NCBI RefSeq assembly: GCF_900090325.1
Contig: NZ_FMHW01000002.1
Span: 186,001 to 250,000, forward strand
Direction: 5' to 3'
DNA: 64,000 bases
Origin: Micromonospora pallida
Lineage (GTDB): Bacteria > Actinomycetota > Actinomycetes > Mycobacteriales > Micromonosporaceae
The position numbers and the translations under genes are program-made. Positions 34,548 to 43,861 of this stretch are shown here, one piece after another (position 1 is the stretch's first letter; each line of letters starts with the position of its first letter). The notes under the pieces were generated by a model. The model made no database searches and was not told the DNA's origin. It worked only from the letters and a program-made list of their open reading frames with translations.

Positions 34548-35972
34548 TCAGCAGTCGAAGTACATCGCGAACTCGTGCGGGGTCGGGCGCAGACGCACCG
34601 GGTCGACCTCGTTGGCCCGCTTCCACTCCACCCAGGTGGAGATCAGGTCCGGGGTGAAGACCCCGCCGTCGAGCAGGTAGTCGTGGTCGGCCTCGAGGGC
34701 GTCGAGCACCTCGGACAGCGAGCCCGGAACCTGCTTGACGTCGCCCCACTCCTCCGGCGGCAGGTCGTACAGGTCCTTGTCGATCGGCGCCGGCGGCTCG
34801 ATCTTGCTCTTGATGCCGTCCAGACCGGCCATCATCATCGCCGAGAAGGCGAGGTAGACGTTGGCCGACGGGTCCGGCACGCGGAACTCGACCCGCTTGG
34901 CCTTCGGGTTGCTGCCGGTCACCGGGATCCGGGTGCAGGCGGAGCGGTTCCGCTGCGAGTAGACCAGGTTGACCGGGGCCTCGAAGCCCGGCACCAGCCG
35001 GCGGTACGAGTTGACCGTCGGGTTGGTGAAGGCCAGCAGCGACGGGGCGTGGTGCAGCAGGCCGCCGATGTACCAGCGGGCGGTGTCGGACAGGCCGGCG
35101 TAGCCGGTCTCGTCGTAGAACAGCGGCTCGCCGTTCTGCCAGAGGCTCTGGTGGGTGTGCATGCCGGAACCGTTGTCGCCGAAGAGCGGCTTCGGCATGA
35201 AGGTCGCGGTCTTGCCGTGGGCCCAGGTCTCGTTCTTCACGATGTACTTGAAGAGCTGGAGCTGGTCGGCCGCGTGCAGCAGGGTGGAGAACCGGTAGTT
35301 GATCTCGGACTGACCGGCGGTGCCCACCTCGTGGTGCGAGCGCTCCACGGTGAAGCCGCTGTCGACCAGCCGGCGCACGATGCTGTCCCGCAGGTCGGCG
35401 TAGTGGTCGACCGGCGGCACCGGGAAGTAGCCACCCTTGTACGGGGTCTTGTAGCCGCGGTTGCCGCCGACCTCCTCACGGCCGGTGTTCCACGCGCCCT
35501 CGATCGAGTCGATGTAGTAGAACGACTGGTGCGCGGAGGTCTCGTGGCGGATCGAGTCGAAGATGTAGAACTCCGCCTCGGCGCCGAAGTAGGCGGTGTC
35601 GGCGATGCCGCTGGCCGCCAGGTACGCCTCGGCCTTCTTCGCCACGTTGCGCGGGTCCCGGGAGTACGCCTCACGGGTGAACGGGTCGTGGATGAAGAAG
35701 TTCAGCGCGAGGGTCTTCTGCGCGCGGAAGGGGTCGATGAAGGCGGTCGCGACGTCCGGGAGCAGGAGCATGTCCGACTCGTGGATCGCCTGGAAGCCCC
35801 GGATCGACGACCCGTCGAAGGCGAGGCCCTCGGTGAAGAAGGCGTCGTCCACGGACTCGACCGGCAGATTGAAGTGCTGCATCACGCCGGGCAGGTCACA
35901 GAACCGTACGTCGACGAACTTCACGTCCTCGTTCTTGAGGTATCGCAGGAGTTCCTCGGGATTGGCGAACAC
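34548..35972 (-). CDS. glnA: Glutamine synthetase type I
   Basis: 474 residues, the usual length. The GTG at 35972 is preceded by AGGAGGA and gives the family N-terminus with [12 protein letters not shown]. Signatures: [32 protein letters not shown] and the adenylylation segment Asp-Leu-Tyr402-Asp-Leu-Pro-Pro. It makes glutamine from glutamate and ammonia. GlnE, eight genes away in the same window, should modify Tyr402. A full GlnR box stands upstream. Confidence 0.97.
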   Translation of the reverse strand: MFANPEELLRYLKNEDVKFVDVRFCDLPGVMQHFNLPVESVDDAFFTEGLAFDGSSIRGFQAIHESDMLLLPDVATAFIDPFRAQKTLALNFFIHDPFTREAYSRDPRNVAKKAEAYLAASGIADTAYFGAEAEFYIFDSIRHETSAHQSFYYIDSIEGAWNTGREEVGGNRGYKTPYKGGYFPVPPVDHYADLRDSIVRRLVDSGFTVERSHHEVGTAGQSEINYRFSTLLHAADQLQLFKYIVKNETWAHGKTATFMPKPLFGDNGSGMHTHQSLWQNGEPLFYDETGYAGLSDTARWYIGGLLHHAPSLLAFTNPTVNSYRRLVPGFEAPVNLVYSQRNRSACTRIPVTGSNPKAKRVEFRVPDPSANVYLAFSAMMMAGLDGIKSKIEPPAPIDKDLYDLPPEEWGDVKQVPGSLSEVLDALEADHDYLLDGGVFTPDLISTWVEWKRANEVDPVRLRPTPHEFAMYFDC

Positions 35973-36029
35973 ACGTCCTCCTGGCACGTCCACGGGTGGC
36001 TGGCTCGCTGGCGACGTTATGGCCGCGGG

Positions 36030-36067
36030 GTTGCTCGGCCGTGTCCTTACTGTTTCTGCCGTGTTAC
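36030..36067 (-). promoter_or_regulatory. GlnR box upstream of glnA
   Basis: On the glnA strand the order is GTAAC, N6, GAAAC, N6, GACAC, N6, GCAAC, from 36067 down to 36030. The spacing is exactly that of the GlnR consensus with two half sites; the first is perfect and the second has small deviations. It lies 58 bases before the start codon. Confidence 0.75.
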
Positions 36068-36226
36068 GACCCGCCCTGGCTGCTGTTTTGTGCCGGTGAA
36101 GGCTGGCGGGGCGCACCGTTGAGCCGTCCCTGGTCCCCGTTTGGACGATACTCGCCCCGGACGTCCGACACCGCCGATCGACGTCCCCGTCGTCCGGATT
36201 TCCGCTCCCGACTAGCCTTGGCTGCT

Positions 36227-36637
36227 GTGAGCATGCCCCAGCGCCCGGTACCGCCCGCCACCGATCCCGACTTCACCCCGCCCAGTCTGGGCCGCCGGTT
36301 CGGCGCGCTGGTGGTCGACTGGGTGCTCTGCCTGCTGGTGTCCAACTTCTTCGCCGACCCGGTACGCGACGGCTGGGCCCCGGTGCTGGTGCTGGTCCTC
36401 GAGTACGGCTTCTTCCTCGGCCTCTTCGCACAGACCCCGGGCATGTACGTCACCCGGATCCGCTGCGTCTCCTGGGCCGACGGGGGCCGGGTCGGCATCC
36501 CCCGGGCGTTGCTGCGCGGCCTGCTGCTCGCCCTGGTCGTGCCGGCCCTGATCATGGACGACAAGCGCCGGGGCGTCCACGACCGCCTCGCCGGCGCGGT
36601 CGTCGTCCCCGCCCCGGCCCGACCAGCGAACCGCTGA
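36227..36637 (+). CDS. RDD-family membrane protein
   Basis: 136 residues from the GTG at 36227 (an ATG two codons on is possible). Three membrane segments are visible. The name-giving Arg and two Asp appear as [12 protein letters not shown] near residue 20 and Asp-Lys-Arg-Arg-Gly-Val-His-Asp near residue 112. Function of the family is unsettled. It always sits beside glnA in actinomycetes (Rv2219A in M. tuberculosis), divergent here, so it may share the glnA promoter region. Confidence 0.85.
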   Translation: MSMPQRPVPPATDPDFTPPSLGRRFGALVVDWVLCLLVSNFFADPVRDGWAPVLVLVLEYGFFLGLFAQTPGMYVTRIRCVSWADGGRVGIPRALLRGLLLALVVPALIMDDKRRGVHDRLAGAVVVPAPARPANR

Positions 36638-36704
36638 CCCGCCGGGTCGGCCGTCACCGGGGCGCGCCGACCCCTTCCCGGGGCCGGCCGGTGTGCCCCG
36701 GGGG

Positions 36705-38057
36705 TCAGGAAAGGTCGACCACGGTGTTCCCGACCCGGACCCGGGTGGCCGAGTCGGGCAGCAGGGCGGCGTCCCGGCCGGCCGGCTGCCACTGCCCGCC
36801 AGCGTCCGCCCAGGCCAGCGCGGCATCCTTGCGGGCCACCAGCCAACCCCGGCCGTTCGGAAGGCGCACCGCGACCGGCAGGGTCGCTCCTGGGTCCACC
36901 GCCGGGCCGACCACCGGGACCGTCTCCCCGCCGGGCCGGCGCAGCAGGACGAGGGTACGCACCGGATCACCGCCGATCCGCAGGTCGCCGGCGACGAGTT
37001 CCTCCCCGGTGGGGGTGTGCCCCACCGCGATCCAGTCCACCCCGGTCTCGGCCGGTGTGAGCGGCTCGGCCTCCCCGAGCTGAACATCCCCGAGCCGCCG
37101 CCGGGTGTCGACGATGTCGGGCACCCCGGCTGTCGGGTCGAGGATGAACAGCGCCGGCCGGGACGCCGGGTCGTCGCGGTCCGCCGGCCGCCGCCAGTCC
37201 AGCCAGCCCTCCTCGGGCCGGGCGGCGGCGGGGTCGGTCAGGTTGCCGATCCCCAGGTAACCGCCGCCCCGCTCCCGGACCGCCACCGTGTGCCGGCCAC
37301 GTTGCGCCGGTACGGCGATCCGGGCAGCCCCCCCGGTGAAGGCGACCGGCCGCCAGTCGGTACGGGTGACCCCGTCGGCCGGGTAGGTGCGCTCGACCGA
37401 ATACTCCACCTCGATCCCGACGTCCAGCACCACCAGCGTCGACCGGTCCGCACCCACCAGGAACGCCACGCTCTGCCAGCCGTCCGGGCCACCCGACGCG
37501 TAGTAGTCGGCGCCCACCTTCTCCGGCTGCCCGTCCGTCCCCGTGCCGAGGAAGCTCAGCAGCACCACCCGGGCACCGGTCTTCGGCACCCGCATCGGCT
37601 GGACCACCACCGCCGCCGGCCCGGCCGGGGTCCGGCTGGCCCACGCCACGTGCGGCGCACCGGCCGGCTGCCGGGTCACCCCAAGCCCGTACAGGGGCGA
37701 ATCGTTCCGGGTGGCGTCGTGGACGTCGACCGCCCGGCGCAGGTAGTCGGCGTCGCCGGCGAGGTCACCCCGGGTCGGCTGGTTCAGCAGCAGTTCACCC
37801 ACCGTCGACGTGGCGAACGGCACCACCGGGCCCGGCCGGTTGGCGTACCCCACACCGGTGGCCGTTCCGGCCAGGGCCAGCACCGCCACCGCCCCGACCA
37901 TCACCCGGTGCCGGTGGACCCGTCGTCGGCCGCCGCGCCGGGCCCGCTCCAGCAGGTCGGCGGGGACCGTCACGTCCTTCGCGGCCAGCGTCAGCGCCCG
38001 CCGTACCCGGGCGTCACCCGGTCCGCCTGGCGGGGGCACGGCACCGTCGTTCGTCAT
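36705..38057 (-). CDS. Membrane-anchored protein coupled to an ECF sigma factor (putative anti-sigma or sigma-dependent factor)
   Basis: 450 residues. A cytoplasmic stretch of about 50 residues rich in Arg, one membrane helix (about 54-74), then a large outer domain with many beta strands and no motif I recognise. The ATG overlaps the sigma gene stop by four bases (38054-38057), so they are translated as a pair. The topology is that of an anti-sigma factor holding the sigma at the membrane and sensing outside signals. No zinc HxxxCxxC anti-sigma motif is present, so the role is inferred from context. Confidence 0.65.
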   Translation of the reverse strand: MTNDGAVPPPGGPGDARVRRALTLAAKDVTVPADLLERARRGGRRRVHRHRVMVGAVAVLALAGTATGVGYANRPGPVVPFATSTVGELLLNQPTRGDLAGDADYLRRAVDVHDATRNDSPLYGLGVTRQPAGAPHVAWASRTPAGPAAVVVQPMRVPKTGARVVLLSFLGTGTDGQPEKVGADYYASGGPDGWQSVAFLVGADRSTLVVLDVGIEVEYSVERTYPADGVTRTDWRPVAFTGGAARIAVPAQRGRHTVAVRERGGGYLGIGNLTDPAAARPEEGWLDWRRPADRDDPASRPALFILDPTAGVPDIVDTRRRLGDVQLGEAEPLTPAETGVDWIAVGHTPTGEELVAGDLRIGGDPVRTLVLLRRPGGETVPVVGPAVDPGATLPVAVRLPNGRGWLVARKDAALAWADAGGQWQPAGRDAALLPDSATRVRVGNTVVDLS

Positions 38058-38593
38058 CGCGTACTCCTGATCGTCTGAGGGGTGAGCGGGACGGTGGCCG
38101 GCAGACCCGCGCGTAGCCTCGCTAGCCCGCGTGCGGTGTGGCTCTTCACCGCGCCCACCGAGCAGCGCATGACCTGGGCGGTCTCCGCCTCGGAGAGGTC
38201 GTCGAGGTACCGCAGTACGACGGCGGCGCGCTGCCGGGGTGGCAGCGTGCGCAGCGCGGCGAGCACGAACTGCCGGACGACGACCTCCTCGGCGTGGTCG
38301 CCGGTCGCCGGTACCTCCAGGTCGGCCAGCGCCGCCTCCCGGCGTCGCCCGCGCCACCGCCACCGGTCGATGGCCCGGTTGACCAGGATCCGGCGGGCGT
38401 ACGCGTCCGGCGCGTCCCGGGCCCGCCGCCAGCGGGCGTAGAGCCGCTCCAGCACGTCCTGGAGCAGGTCCTCCGCCGCGTGCCGGTCGCTGGTCAGCAG
38501 GTACGCCGAGCGCAGCAGCGCCGGTGAGCGGGTCCGGACGAACTCGTCGAACGAGTCCGTGCCACCCGAGTTGGGGTCGTCGAGGTCAGCCAT
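38054..38593 (-). CDS. ECF RNA polymerase sigma factor, SigE-like 70-family group
   Basis: 179 residues from the ATG at 38593 (a GTG at 38596 is in frame). Region 2 has Phe-Val-Arg-Thr-Arg, Leu-Leu-Arg-Ser-Ala-Tyr-Leu-Leu-Thr and Glu-Asp-Leu-Leu-Gln-Asp-Val. Region 4 has Leu-Pro-Pro-Arg-Gln-Arg-Ala-Ala-Val-Val-Leu-Arg-Tyr and a helix-turn-helix ending Val-Lys-Ser-His-Thr-Ala-Arg-Gly-Leu. It should direct transcription of a small regulon, probably under control of the coupled membrane protein downstream. The target promoter cannot be assigned. Confidence 0.9.
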   Translation of the reverse strand: MADLDDPNSGGTDSFDEFVRTRSPALLRSAYLLTSDRHAAEDLLQDVLERLYARWRRARDAPDAYARRILVNRAIDRWRWRGRRREAALADLEVPATGDHAEEVVVRQFVLAALRTLPPRQRAAVVLRYLDDLSEAETAQVMRCSVGAVKSHTARGLARLRAGLPATVPLTPQTIRSTR

Positions 38594-38671
38594 CACCGGG
38601 TAAGACGACGGCGCCCCGCCGAGGGTTTACCTCGTGGCGGGGCGCCGTTGGTGGATCGTGTCGGGGCAGGC

Positions 38672-39361
38672 TCAGCGACCGCGCGTCTGGCGGAACTGGC
38701 CCTTGCTGGGGCGCATGTTCTTGGGAATGGCGCCCTTGGGCAGTTGCGGGCGGGCGGTGAGCGCCTTGAGCCGCTTGTCCAGGGAGTTCACGTCCTTGCC
38801 GCTGAGATTGCGGGGCAGCCGCATCAGGGTCATGCGCAGCTTCCGGATCGGCAGTTCGCCCTCCTCCGTGCCGATCACGTAGTCGTGCAGCGGGGCGGTG
38901 CCGATCACCTTGGCCAGCCGCCGCTTCTCCTGACCGAGCAGGCCACGAACCCGCTGCGGGTTGCCCTCGGCGAGCAGGATCACGCCCGGCCGGCCGATGA
39001 CCAGGTGCACCATGTCCATCTGGGTGGTGGAGCTGACCGCCGGGGTGACCCGCCAGTCGCCGCGCATGTTCTCCATGATCGAGGCAGCCGCGCCGGGCTG
39101 TCCCTCGGCGGCGTTCATCATCGCCTGGTTCGACCGCAGGTTGAGCACGATCAGCACGGCGAGCAGGGTGAACAGGATGCCCAGCGGCAGCCAGAGCCAG
39201 CCCCAGGCGATCACCGCGACCACGGTCAGCGCGAGCGGGATCAGCACCGCGCCGGTGACCAGCGGGGCGAACCAGCGGTCCTGCTTGGCGGTGAACTTGA
39301 ACACCATCCCGATCTGCTTCAGCCGCTGGCCGAACGAGACCTTCTCCTGGGGCTTCGCCAT
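38672..39361 (-). CDS. DUF4191-family membrane protein
   Basis: 229 residues. Lys-rich N-terminus, two closely spaced membrane helices (about 32-75), then a soluble domain with Gly-Arg-Pro-Gly-Val-Ile-Leu-Leu-Ala-Glu-Gly and a basic C-terminus. This matches the actinobacterial DUF4191 proteins such as Rv2219, which stand between glnA and lipA in many genomes. Function unknown. Here the flavoprotein gene has been added between it and lipA. Confidence 0.88.
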   Translation of the reverse strand: MAKPQEKVSFGQRLKQIGMVFKFTAKQDRWFAPLVTGAVLIPLALTVVAVIAWGWLWLPLGILFTLLAVLIVLNLRSNQAMMNAAEGQPGAAASIMENMRGDWRVTPAVSSTTQMDMVHLVIGRPGVILLAEGNPQRVRGLLGQEKRRLAKVIGTAPLHDYVIGTEEGELPIRKLRMTLMRLPRNLSGKDVNSLDKRLKALTARPQLPKGAIPKNMRPSKGQFRQTRGR

Positions 39362-39529
39362 GGCGCAAAGTGTAGTGGTCGCCGTACCGGCCCGATCACC
39401 ACGGCCGGCAGCCCGCGCGTACGGGACCAGCCGGCCGGGCGGTCACCGGCTGCCGCCAGGCTCAGCCGGCCTGGTGCGGCTTCCGGTCGACGCGGGCGGT
39501 GCCGTGGCTCAGCCGGCCGACGCGGGCGC

Positions 39530-41005
39530 TCAGCCGGCGGCCCGGCGGCGCAGGACGGGTGCGGCCCGGCCGGTGCCGTGCTGGCCGGCGGCCTTCTCCT
39601 CGTGGTACTCCTCCTCGACGTTGACCGTCCAGACGTCGTGTCCGGCGTCGTCGAGGATGTTCTCCGCGGTGAGCATCGCGGTGAGCATCGAGTGGTCCTG
39701 GTTGTTGTAGCGGTGCATGCCGTTGCGTCCGACCGGGTGGACGTTCGGCACCGCCTCGGCCAGCCACCGGCGGATCGTGTCGACGGCCTGCTCGTACCCC
39801 TCGTCGTAGACCGGGTACGCCTTCGGCATCCGGACCACGTACCCGGCGTGGACCGCGCCCGGCGGGACCAGACCGAGCCGCTCCAGCTCGGCGGTGCCGA
39901 GCGCGACCAGGTCCTCGTCGGTCGAGGTCCACAGCTCGTCACCGGCGTTGACGAAGTACTCCAGCCCCAGGCAGGTCCCCCCGTCCCGCACCAGGTACGG
40001 CGACCAGGAGCCGAAGTTCTGGATCCGGCCGACCCGTACCCCCGGGGTGTGCACGTAGATCCAGTTGTCCGGGAAGCCGGCCTCGGCCGGCACCACCAGG
40101 GCCACGGTGAGGAAGTCCCGGTACCGCAGCGCGTCGGCGGCGGCCCGGACGTGTGCGGGGGCCGGCGGGTCCATCGCCCGGACCAGGTCGGAGATCGGCA
40201 TGCTGGAGACGACGTGGTCGACCTCGATCCGGCGCTCGTCGTCCGGGTCGGTGACGGTCACCGCCACCGCGCGACCGTCGGCCCGGTGCACCGTACGCAC
40301 CCAGGTGTTCAGGGTGACCGTCCCGCCGGCCTTGCCGACCAGTTCGGCGCAGCGCTCCCACATCATTCCCGGCCCGTACTTCGGGTACTGGAACTCCTCG
40401 ATCAGGCTGGTGATGTCCTTCTGGTTGCGCCTCGGCAGCAGCGCGTTGCGTACCGCCCCGGCCAGCGAGAGGTTCCTGATCCGCTGGGCGGCCCAGTCGG
40501 CCTGCAACTCGGTGGCCGGGATCCCCCAGACCTTCTCCGTGTAGGTCTTGAAGAACATCCGGTAGAGGCGGGTGCCGAAGCGCGCGGAGACCCAGCCCTC
40601 GAAGTGGCTCTGGTCCTTCGGCGGCCGGATCCGGGTCCAGAGGTACGACCCGGTGCAGCGCACCGCCTCGATCAGCCCCAGGTTGCCCAGGGCGTTGCCG
40701 GCGCGCAGCGGGTAGTCGAAGAGCAGGCCCCGGTAGTGGATCCGGCTCATCCGGGGCCGCAGCAGGAAGTCGCTCTCCGGCAGGATCTCGTGCCAGAACG
40801 CCTCGACCCGGGCGACCTTGGTGAAGAACCGGTGCCCGCCGATGTCGAACCGCCAGCCGTCGCGCTCCACCGTCCGACTGATCCCGCCCACCTGGCCGTC
40901 GGCCTCGAGGACCTCGACCGACGCGTGGCGTCGGGTCAGCTCGTAGGCGGCGGTGAGGCCGGCGGGACCGGCCCCGATGACGACGGTGTGCGGCGACGTG
41001 GCCAT
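39530..41005 (-). CDS. FAD-dependent amine-oxidase/protoporphyrinogen-oxidase-like enzyme
   Basis: 491 residues. The N-terminus has the dinucleotide fold VIGAGPAGLTAAYEL at about residues 8-22 and the second FAD motif Gly-Gly-Ile-Ser-Arg-Thr, then Phe-Asp-Ile-Gly-Gly-His-Arg-Phe. The overall pattern (Phe-Phe-Lys-Thr-Tyr-Thr-Glu-Lys-Val-Trp-Gly, Tyr-Pro-Lys-Tyr-Gly-Pro-Gly) fits a group annotated as UDP-galactopyranose-mutase-like or protoporphyrinogen-oxidase-like, often next to envelope polysaccharide genes. The substrate is not known. Upstream, CTTCGA and TCGAAG arms near 41010-41060 could be an operator. Confidence 0.8.
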   Translation of the reverse strand: MATSPHTVVIGAGPAGLTAAYELTRRHASVEVLEADGQVGGISRTVERDGWRFDIGGHRFFTKVARVEAFWHEILPESDFLLRPRMSRIHYRGLLFDYPLRAGNALGNLGLIEAVRCTGSYLWTRIRPPKDQSHFEGWVSARFGTRLYRMFFKTYTEKVWGIPATELQADWAAQRIRNLSLAGAVRNALLPRRNQKDITSLIEEFQYPKYGPGMMWERCAELVGKAGGTVTLNTWVRTVHRADGRAVAVTVTDPDDERRIEVDHVVSSMPISDLVRAMDPPAPAHVRAAADALRYRDFLTVALVVPAEAGFPDNWIYVHTPGVRVGRIQNFGSWSPYLVRDGGTCLGLEYFVNAGDELWTSTDEDLVALGTAELERLGLVPPGAVHAGYVVRMPKAYPVYDEGYEQAVDTIRRWLAEAVPNVHPVGRNGMHRYNNQDHSMLTAMLTAENILDDAGHDVWTVNVEEEYHEEKAAGQHGTGRAAPVLRRRAAG

Positions 41006-41149
41006 GAGTAAAATTCATCACCTTCGACGTGTGGCGGCAACCGTCGAATCGAAGGGTGAGACGGAGTGGCCGTGGCTGGGACGCGCGGAATCTAACACAC
41101 CGTAGCGGCGTGTGCGCGCCCCGACACGGGGCGGGGTGGCCGGCGGCGC

Positions 41150-42136
41150 TCAGCCGACCGGGCTGGCCGAACGCGCATCGAGGGCCTGCCGGTAGAGCCG
41201 TCCCGCCCGGTACGAGGAGCGCACCAGCGGCCCGCTCATCACCCCGGCGAACCCGATCTCCTCGGCCTCCTCGCGCAGCTCGACGAACTCCTCCGGCTTG
41301 ACCCAGCGCTCGACCGGGTGGTGGCGCGGGGTGGGGCGGAGGTACTGCGTGATGGTGATCAGCTCGCAGCCGGCCTGGTGCAGGTCCCGCAGCGCCTGGG
41401 TGACCTCGGCGCGCTCCTCGCCCATGCCGAGGATCAGGTTGCTCTTGGTGACCAGGCCGGCGGCGCGCGCCTGCCGGATCACGTCCAGGGAACGCTCGTA
41501 GCGGAACGCCGGCCGGATCCGCTTGAAGATCCGGGGCACCGTCTCGACGTTGTGCGCGAGCACCTCCGGCCGGGATCCGAAGACCTCGGCGAGCTGCTCG
41601 GGCACCGCGTTGAAGTCGGGGATCAGCAACTCGACACCGCAGTCGGCCTGGAGGGCGTGGATCTGCCGGACCGTCTCCGCGTAGAGCCACGCGCCGCCGT
41701 CGGGCAGGTCGTCCCGGGCGACGCCGGTGATCGTCGCGTAGCGCAGCCCCATCGTGGCCACCGACTCGGCGACCCGGCGCGGCTCGTCGGCGTCGAAGTC
41801 GGCCGGCTTGCCGGTGTCGATCTGGCAGAAGTCGCAGCGCCGGGTGCACTGGTCACCGCCGATGAGGAAGGTGGCCTCCCGGTCCTCCCAGCACTCGTAG
41901 ATGTTGGGGCAGCCGGCCTCCTGGCAGACGGTGTGCAGCCCCTCCCGGGAGACCAGCCCCCGCAGGGACGTGTACTCCGGCCCCATCTTGGCCTTGACCT
42001 TGATCCACGGGGGCTTCCGTTCGATCGGCGTCTCCGCGTTGCGTGCCTCGACCCGCAGCAGTCGCCGTCCCTCGGGGGCGACGGCGGTGGGGCGCGGAGC
42101 CTGGTCGGTGGTCGGCGCGGAGTGCTCGATGGTCAC
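41150..42136 (-). CDS. lipA: Lipoyl synthase
   Basis: 328 residues. Radical-SAM enzyme that inserts two sulfurs into octanoyl groups. It has both cluster motifs: an auxiliary [12 protein letters not shown] set near residue 75 and the radical-SAM Cys-Thr-Arg-Arg-Cys-Asp-Phe-Cys near residue 101. The closing Ser that ligates the auxiliary cluster appears in Arg-Ser-Ser-Tyr near the C-terminus. It works with LipB, which lies 3 kb away, and supplies lipoate to SucB in this window. Confidence 0.97.
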   Translation of the reverse strand: MTIEHSAPTTDQAPRPTAVAPEGRRLLRVEARNAETPIERKPPWIKVKAKMGPEYTSLRGLVSREGLHTVCQEAGCPNIYECWEDREATFLIGGDQCTRRCDFCQIDTGKPADFDADEPRRVAESVATMGLRYATITGVARDDLPDGGAWLYAETVRQIHALQADCGVELLIPDFNAVPEQLAEVFGSRPEVLAHNVETVPRIFKRIRPAFRYERSLDVIRQARAAGLVTKSNLILGMGEERAEVTQALRDLHQAGCELITITQYLRPTPRHHPVERWVKPEEFVELREEAEEIGFAGVMSGPLVRSSYRAGRLYRQALDARSASPVG

Positions 42137-42269
42137 GGATCGAGCCTACGCCCGCTGGCGCCCGTCGATGCACTTCGGGCGACCGGGGTCACGCCCGGCG
42201 GTACGTGAGGCCACTCACCGCCAAAACCGCTGTCGGTGCCGGTGGGGGCGGCGGTAGTGTGCCCACCAC

Positions 42270-42552
42270 GAGCGACGACGGAGCCGAGTAGCGCCCCCGG
42301 AGCCAGTGCAGAGAGCCGCCGAAGTGCTGCGAGGCGGTCTGGCGACGGTGCGTGAAGACCCTCCCGAGCTGCGGGAAGAACGGCGGCGGGACGACCCGCG
42401 CCCAGTAGACCCCGCCCGGCTGGCCCCGGTGAAAAGGCGACGAACGAGGCTCCCGCCCACGGCGGGGGCGAAGGTGTGGTGGCACCGCGAGGTTCCCGCT
42501 CGCCCGCACCTCCCTGGGGATCGCGTTGCGATTGATCGAGGAGGTAACCAGC
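42270..42552 (+). promoter_or_regulatory. T-box riboswitch with Asp specifier, apparently translational
   Basis: Stem I carries AGTA at 42287, the AGAGAG distal element at 42311 and GAA followed by the GAC specifier at 42357-42359, opposite AGTA. Flanking helices pair (GCGCC with GGTGC; GGAG with CTCC). The T-box proper GGTGGCACCGCG is at 42478-42489; its bulge TGGC would pair with an NCCA end having G73, as Asp-tRNA does. Downstream, ACCTCC (42508-42513) can pair with GGAGGT of the ribosome site (42540-42545), around an inner ATCGC/GCGAT hairpin. Uncharged tRNA-Asp should free the ribosome site. No U-tract terminator is seen. Confidence 0.8.
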
Positions 42553-43839
42553 GTGCAACGCATCCTTTCCGCCCAACTTCCCACCCACGTCGGCACGACC
42601 GTCCGGATCGCCGGCTGGGTCCACCGCCGCCGGCTGCTCAAGTCGGTGGCCTTCCTGATCGTCCGGGACGCCACCGGAACCGCCCAGGTGGTGGTCGCCG
42701 ACCCGGCCACCCGGACCGCCGTCGAGGCGGCGACCGAGGAGACCGTCGTCGAGGTCGTCGGCACGGTCACCGCCAACCCGGCGGCCCCCGCCGGGGTCGA
42801 GCTGACCGACCCGACGGTACGACCGCTCGGCCCGCCGGCCGTGCCACCCCCGTTCGACCTGTTCCGGCCGACCCTGACCGCGAGCCTGCCGACGCAGCTC
42901 GACCATGCCCCGGTGGCGTTGCGCCACGCGCGCCGGTCGGCGGCGCTGCGCGTCTCGGCGGCGGCGGTCGCCGGGTTCCGGGCCGCCCTGGACGCCCGGG
43001 GCTTCGTGGAGATCCACACCCCGAAGATCGTCGGCTCGTCGACCGAGAGCGGGGCGAACGTCTTCGCCCTGGACTACTTCGGGCGGCCGGCGTACCTGGC
43101 CCAGTCGCCGCAGTTCTACAAGCAGCTCATGGTCGGCGTCCTCGAACGCGTCTACGAGGTCGGACCGGTGTTCCGGGCCGAGCCGCACGACACCGCCCGG
43201 CATCTGGCGCAGTACACCTCGCTCGACGCCGAGCTGGGTTTCGTTGCCGACCACCGGGACGTGATGGCGGTGCTCCGGGACACCCTCGCCGGACTGCTGG
43301 ACACCGTCGCCGACCGGGCCGGGCCGGCCCTGGCGCTGCTCGGCGCGGCCGTGCCGGCGGTCCCGGCGGAGATCCCCGCCGTGCACTTCACCGAGGCGCT
43401 GACGATCGCCGGCGCGCCGGCCGACGAGCCGGACCTCGCGCCGGCGCACGAGCGGACGCTGGGGGAGTGGGCCCGGCACGAGCACGGCTCCGACTTCCTC
43501 TTCGTCACCGGGTACCCGATGGTGAAACGCCCCTTCTACACCCACCCCGACCCGGCGCGGCCGGGCTACTCCAACGGGTTCGACCTGCTGTTCCGGGGCG
43601 TCGAGCTGGTCACCGGCGGGCAGCGGCTGCACCGGCACGCCGACTACCTGGCGGCGCTCGCCGCGCGGGGCGAACCGGTCGAGCCGTACGCGGACTACGT
43701 CGCCGCGTTCCGGCACGGCATGCCGCCGCACGGCGGCTTCGCCATCGGCCTCGAACGCCTGGTCGCCCGGCTGGTCGGCGCGGCCAACGTACGCGAGGTG
43801 ACCGCCTTCCCGCGCGACCTGCACCGACTCACGCCGTAG
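42553..43839 (+). CDS. aspS: Archaeal-type aspartyl-tRNA synthetase (likely non-discriminating)
   Basis: 428 residues from the GTG at 42553 after GAGGAGGT. An OB-fold anticodon domain (Arg-Ile-Ala-Gly-Trp-Val-His-Arg-Arg-Arg) comes first. The class II motifs follow: motif 1 with Gly-Phe-Val-Glu-Ile-His-Thr-Pro-Lys, motif 2 with Val-Gly-Pro-Val-Phe-Arg-Ala-Glu, and motif 3 with Gly-Gly-Phe-Ala-Ile-Gly-Leu-Glu-Arg. Short, without the bacterial insertion domain, so it is the archaeal/eukaryal type that charges tRNA-Asp and often tRNA-Asn. It may be the Asn-pathway enzyme or a second, drug-tolerant copy. It is controlled by the T-box leader. Confidence 0.88.
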   Translation: MQRILSAQLPTHVGTTVRIAGWVHRRRLLKSVAFLIVRDATGTAQVVVADPATRTAVEAATEETVVEVVGTVTANPAAPAGVELTDPTVRPLGPPAVPPPFDLFRPTLTASLPTQLDHAPVALRHARRSAALRVSAAAVAGFRAALDARGFVEIHTPKIVGSSTESGANVFALDYFGRPAYLAQSPQFYKQLMVGVLERVYEVGPVFRAEPHDTARHLAQYTSLDAELGFVADHRDVMAVLRDTLAGLLDTVADRAGPALALLGAAVPAVPAEIPAVHFTEALTIAGAPADEPDLAPAHERTLGEWARHEHGSDFLFVTGYPMVKRPFYTHPDPARPGYSNGFDLLFRGVELVTGGQRLHRHADYLAALAARGEPVEPYADYVAAFRHGMPPHGGFAIGLERLVARLVGAANVREVTAFPRDLHRLTP

Positions 43840-43861
43840 CGCAGCCGGCACTGGTGCCCGT

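Noticed and set aside
36638..36704. Terminator between the RDD gene and the gene at 36705
   Set aside because: Only a seven-base GGGTCGG/CCGACCC pairing with a long loop was found, too weak to list.
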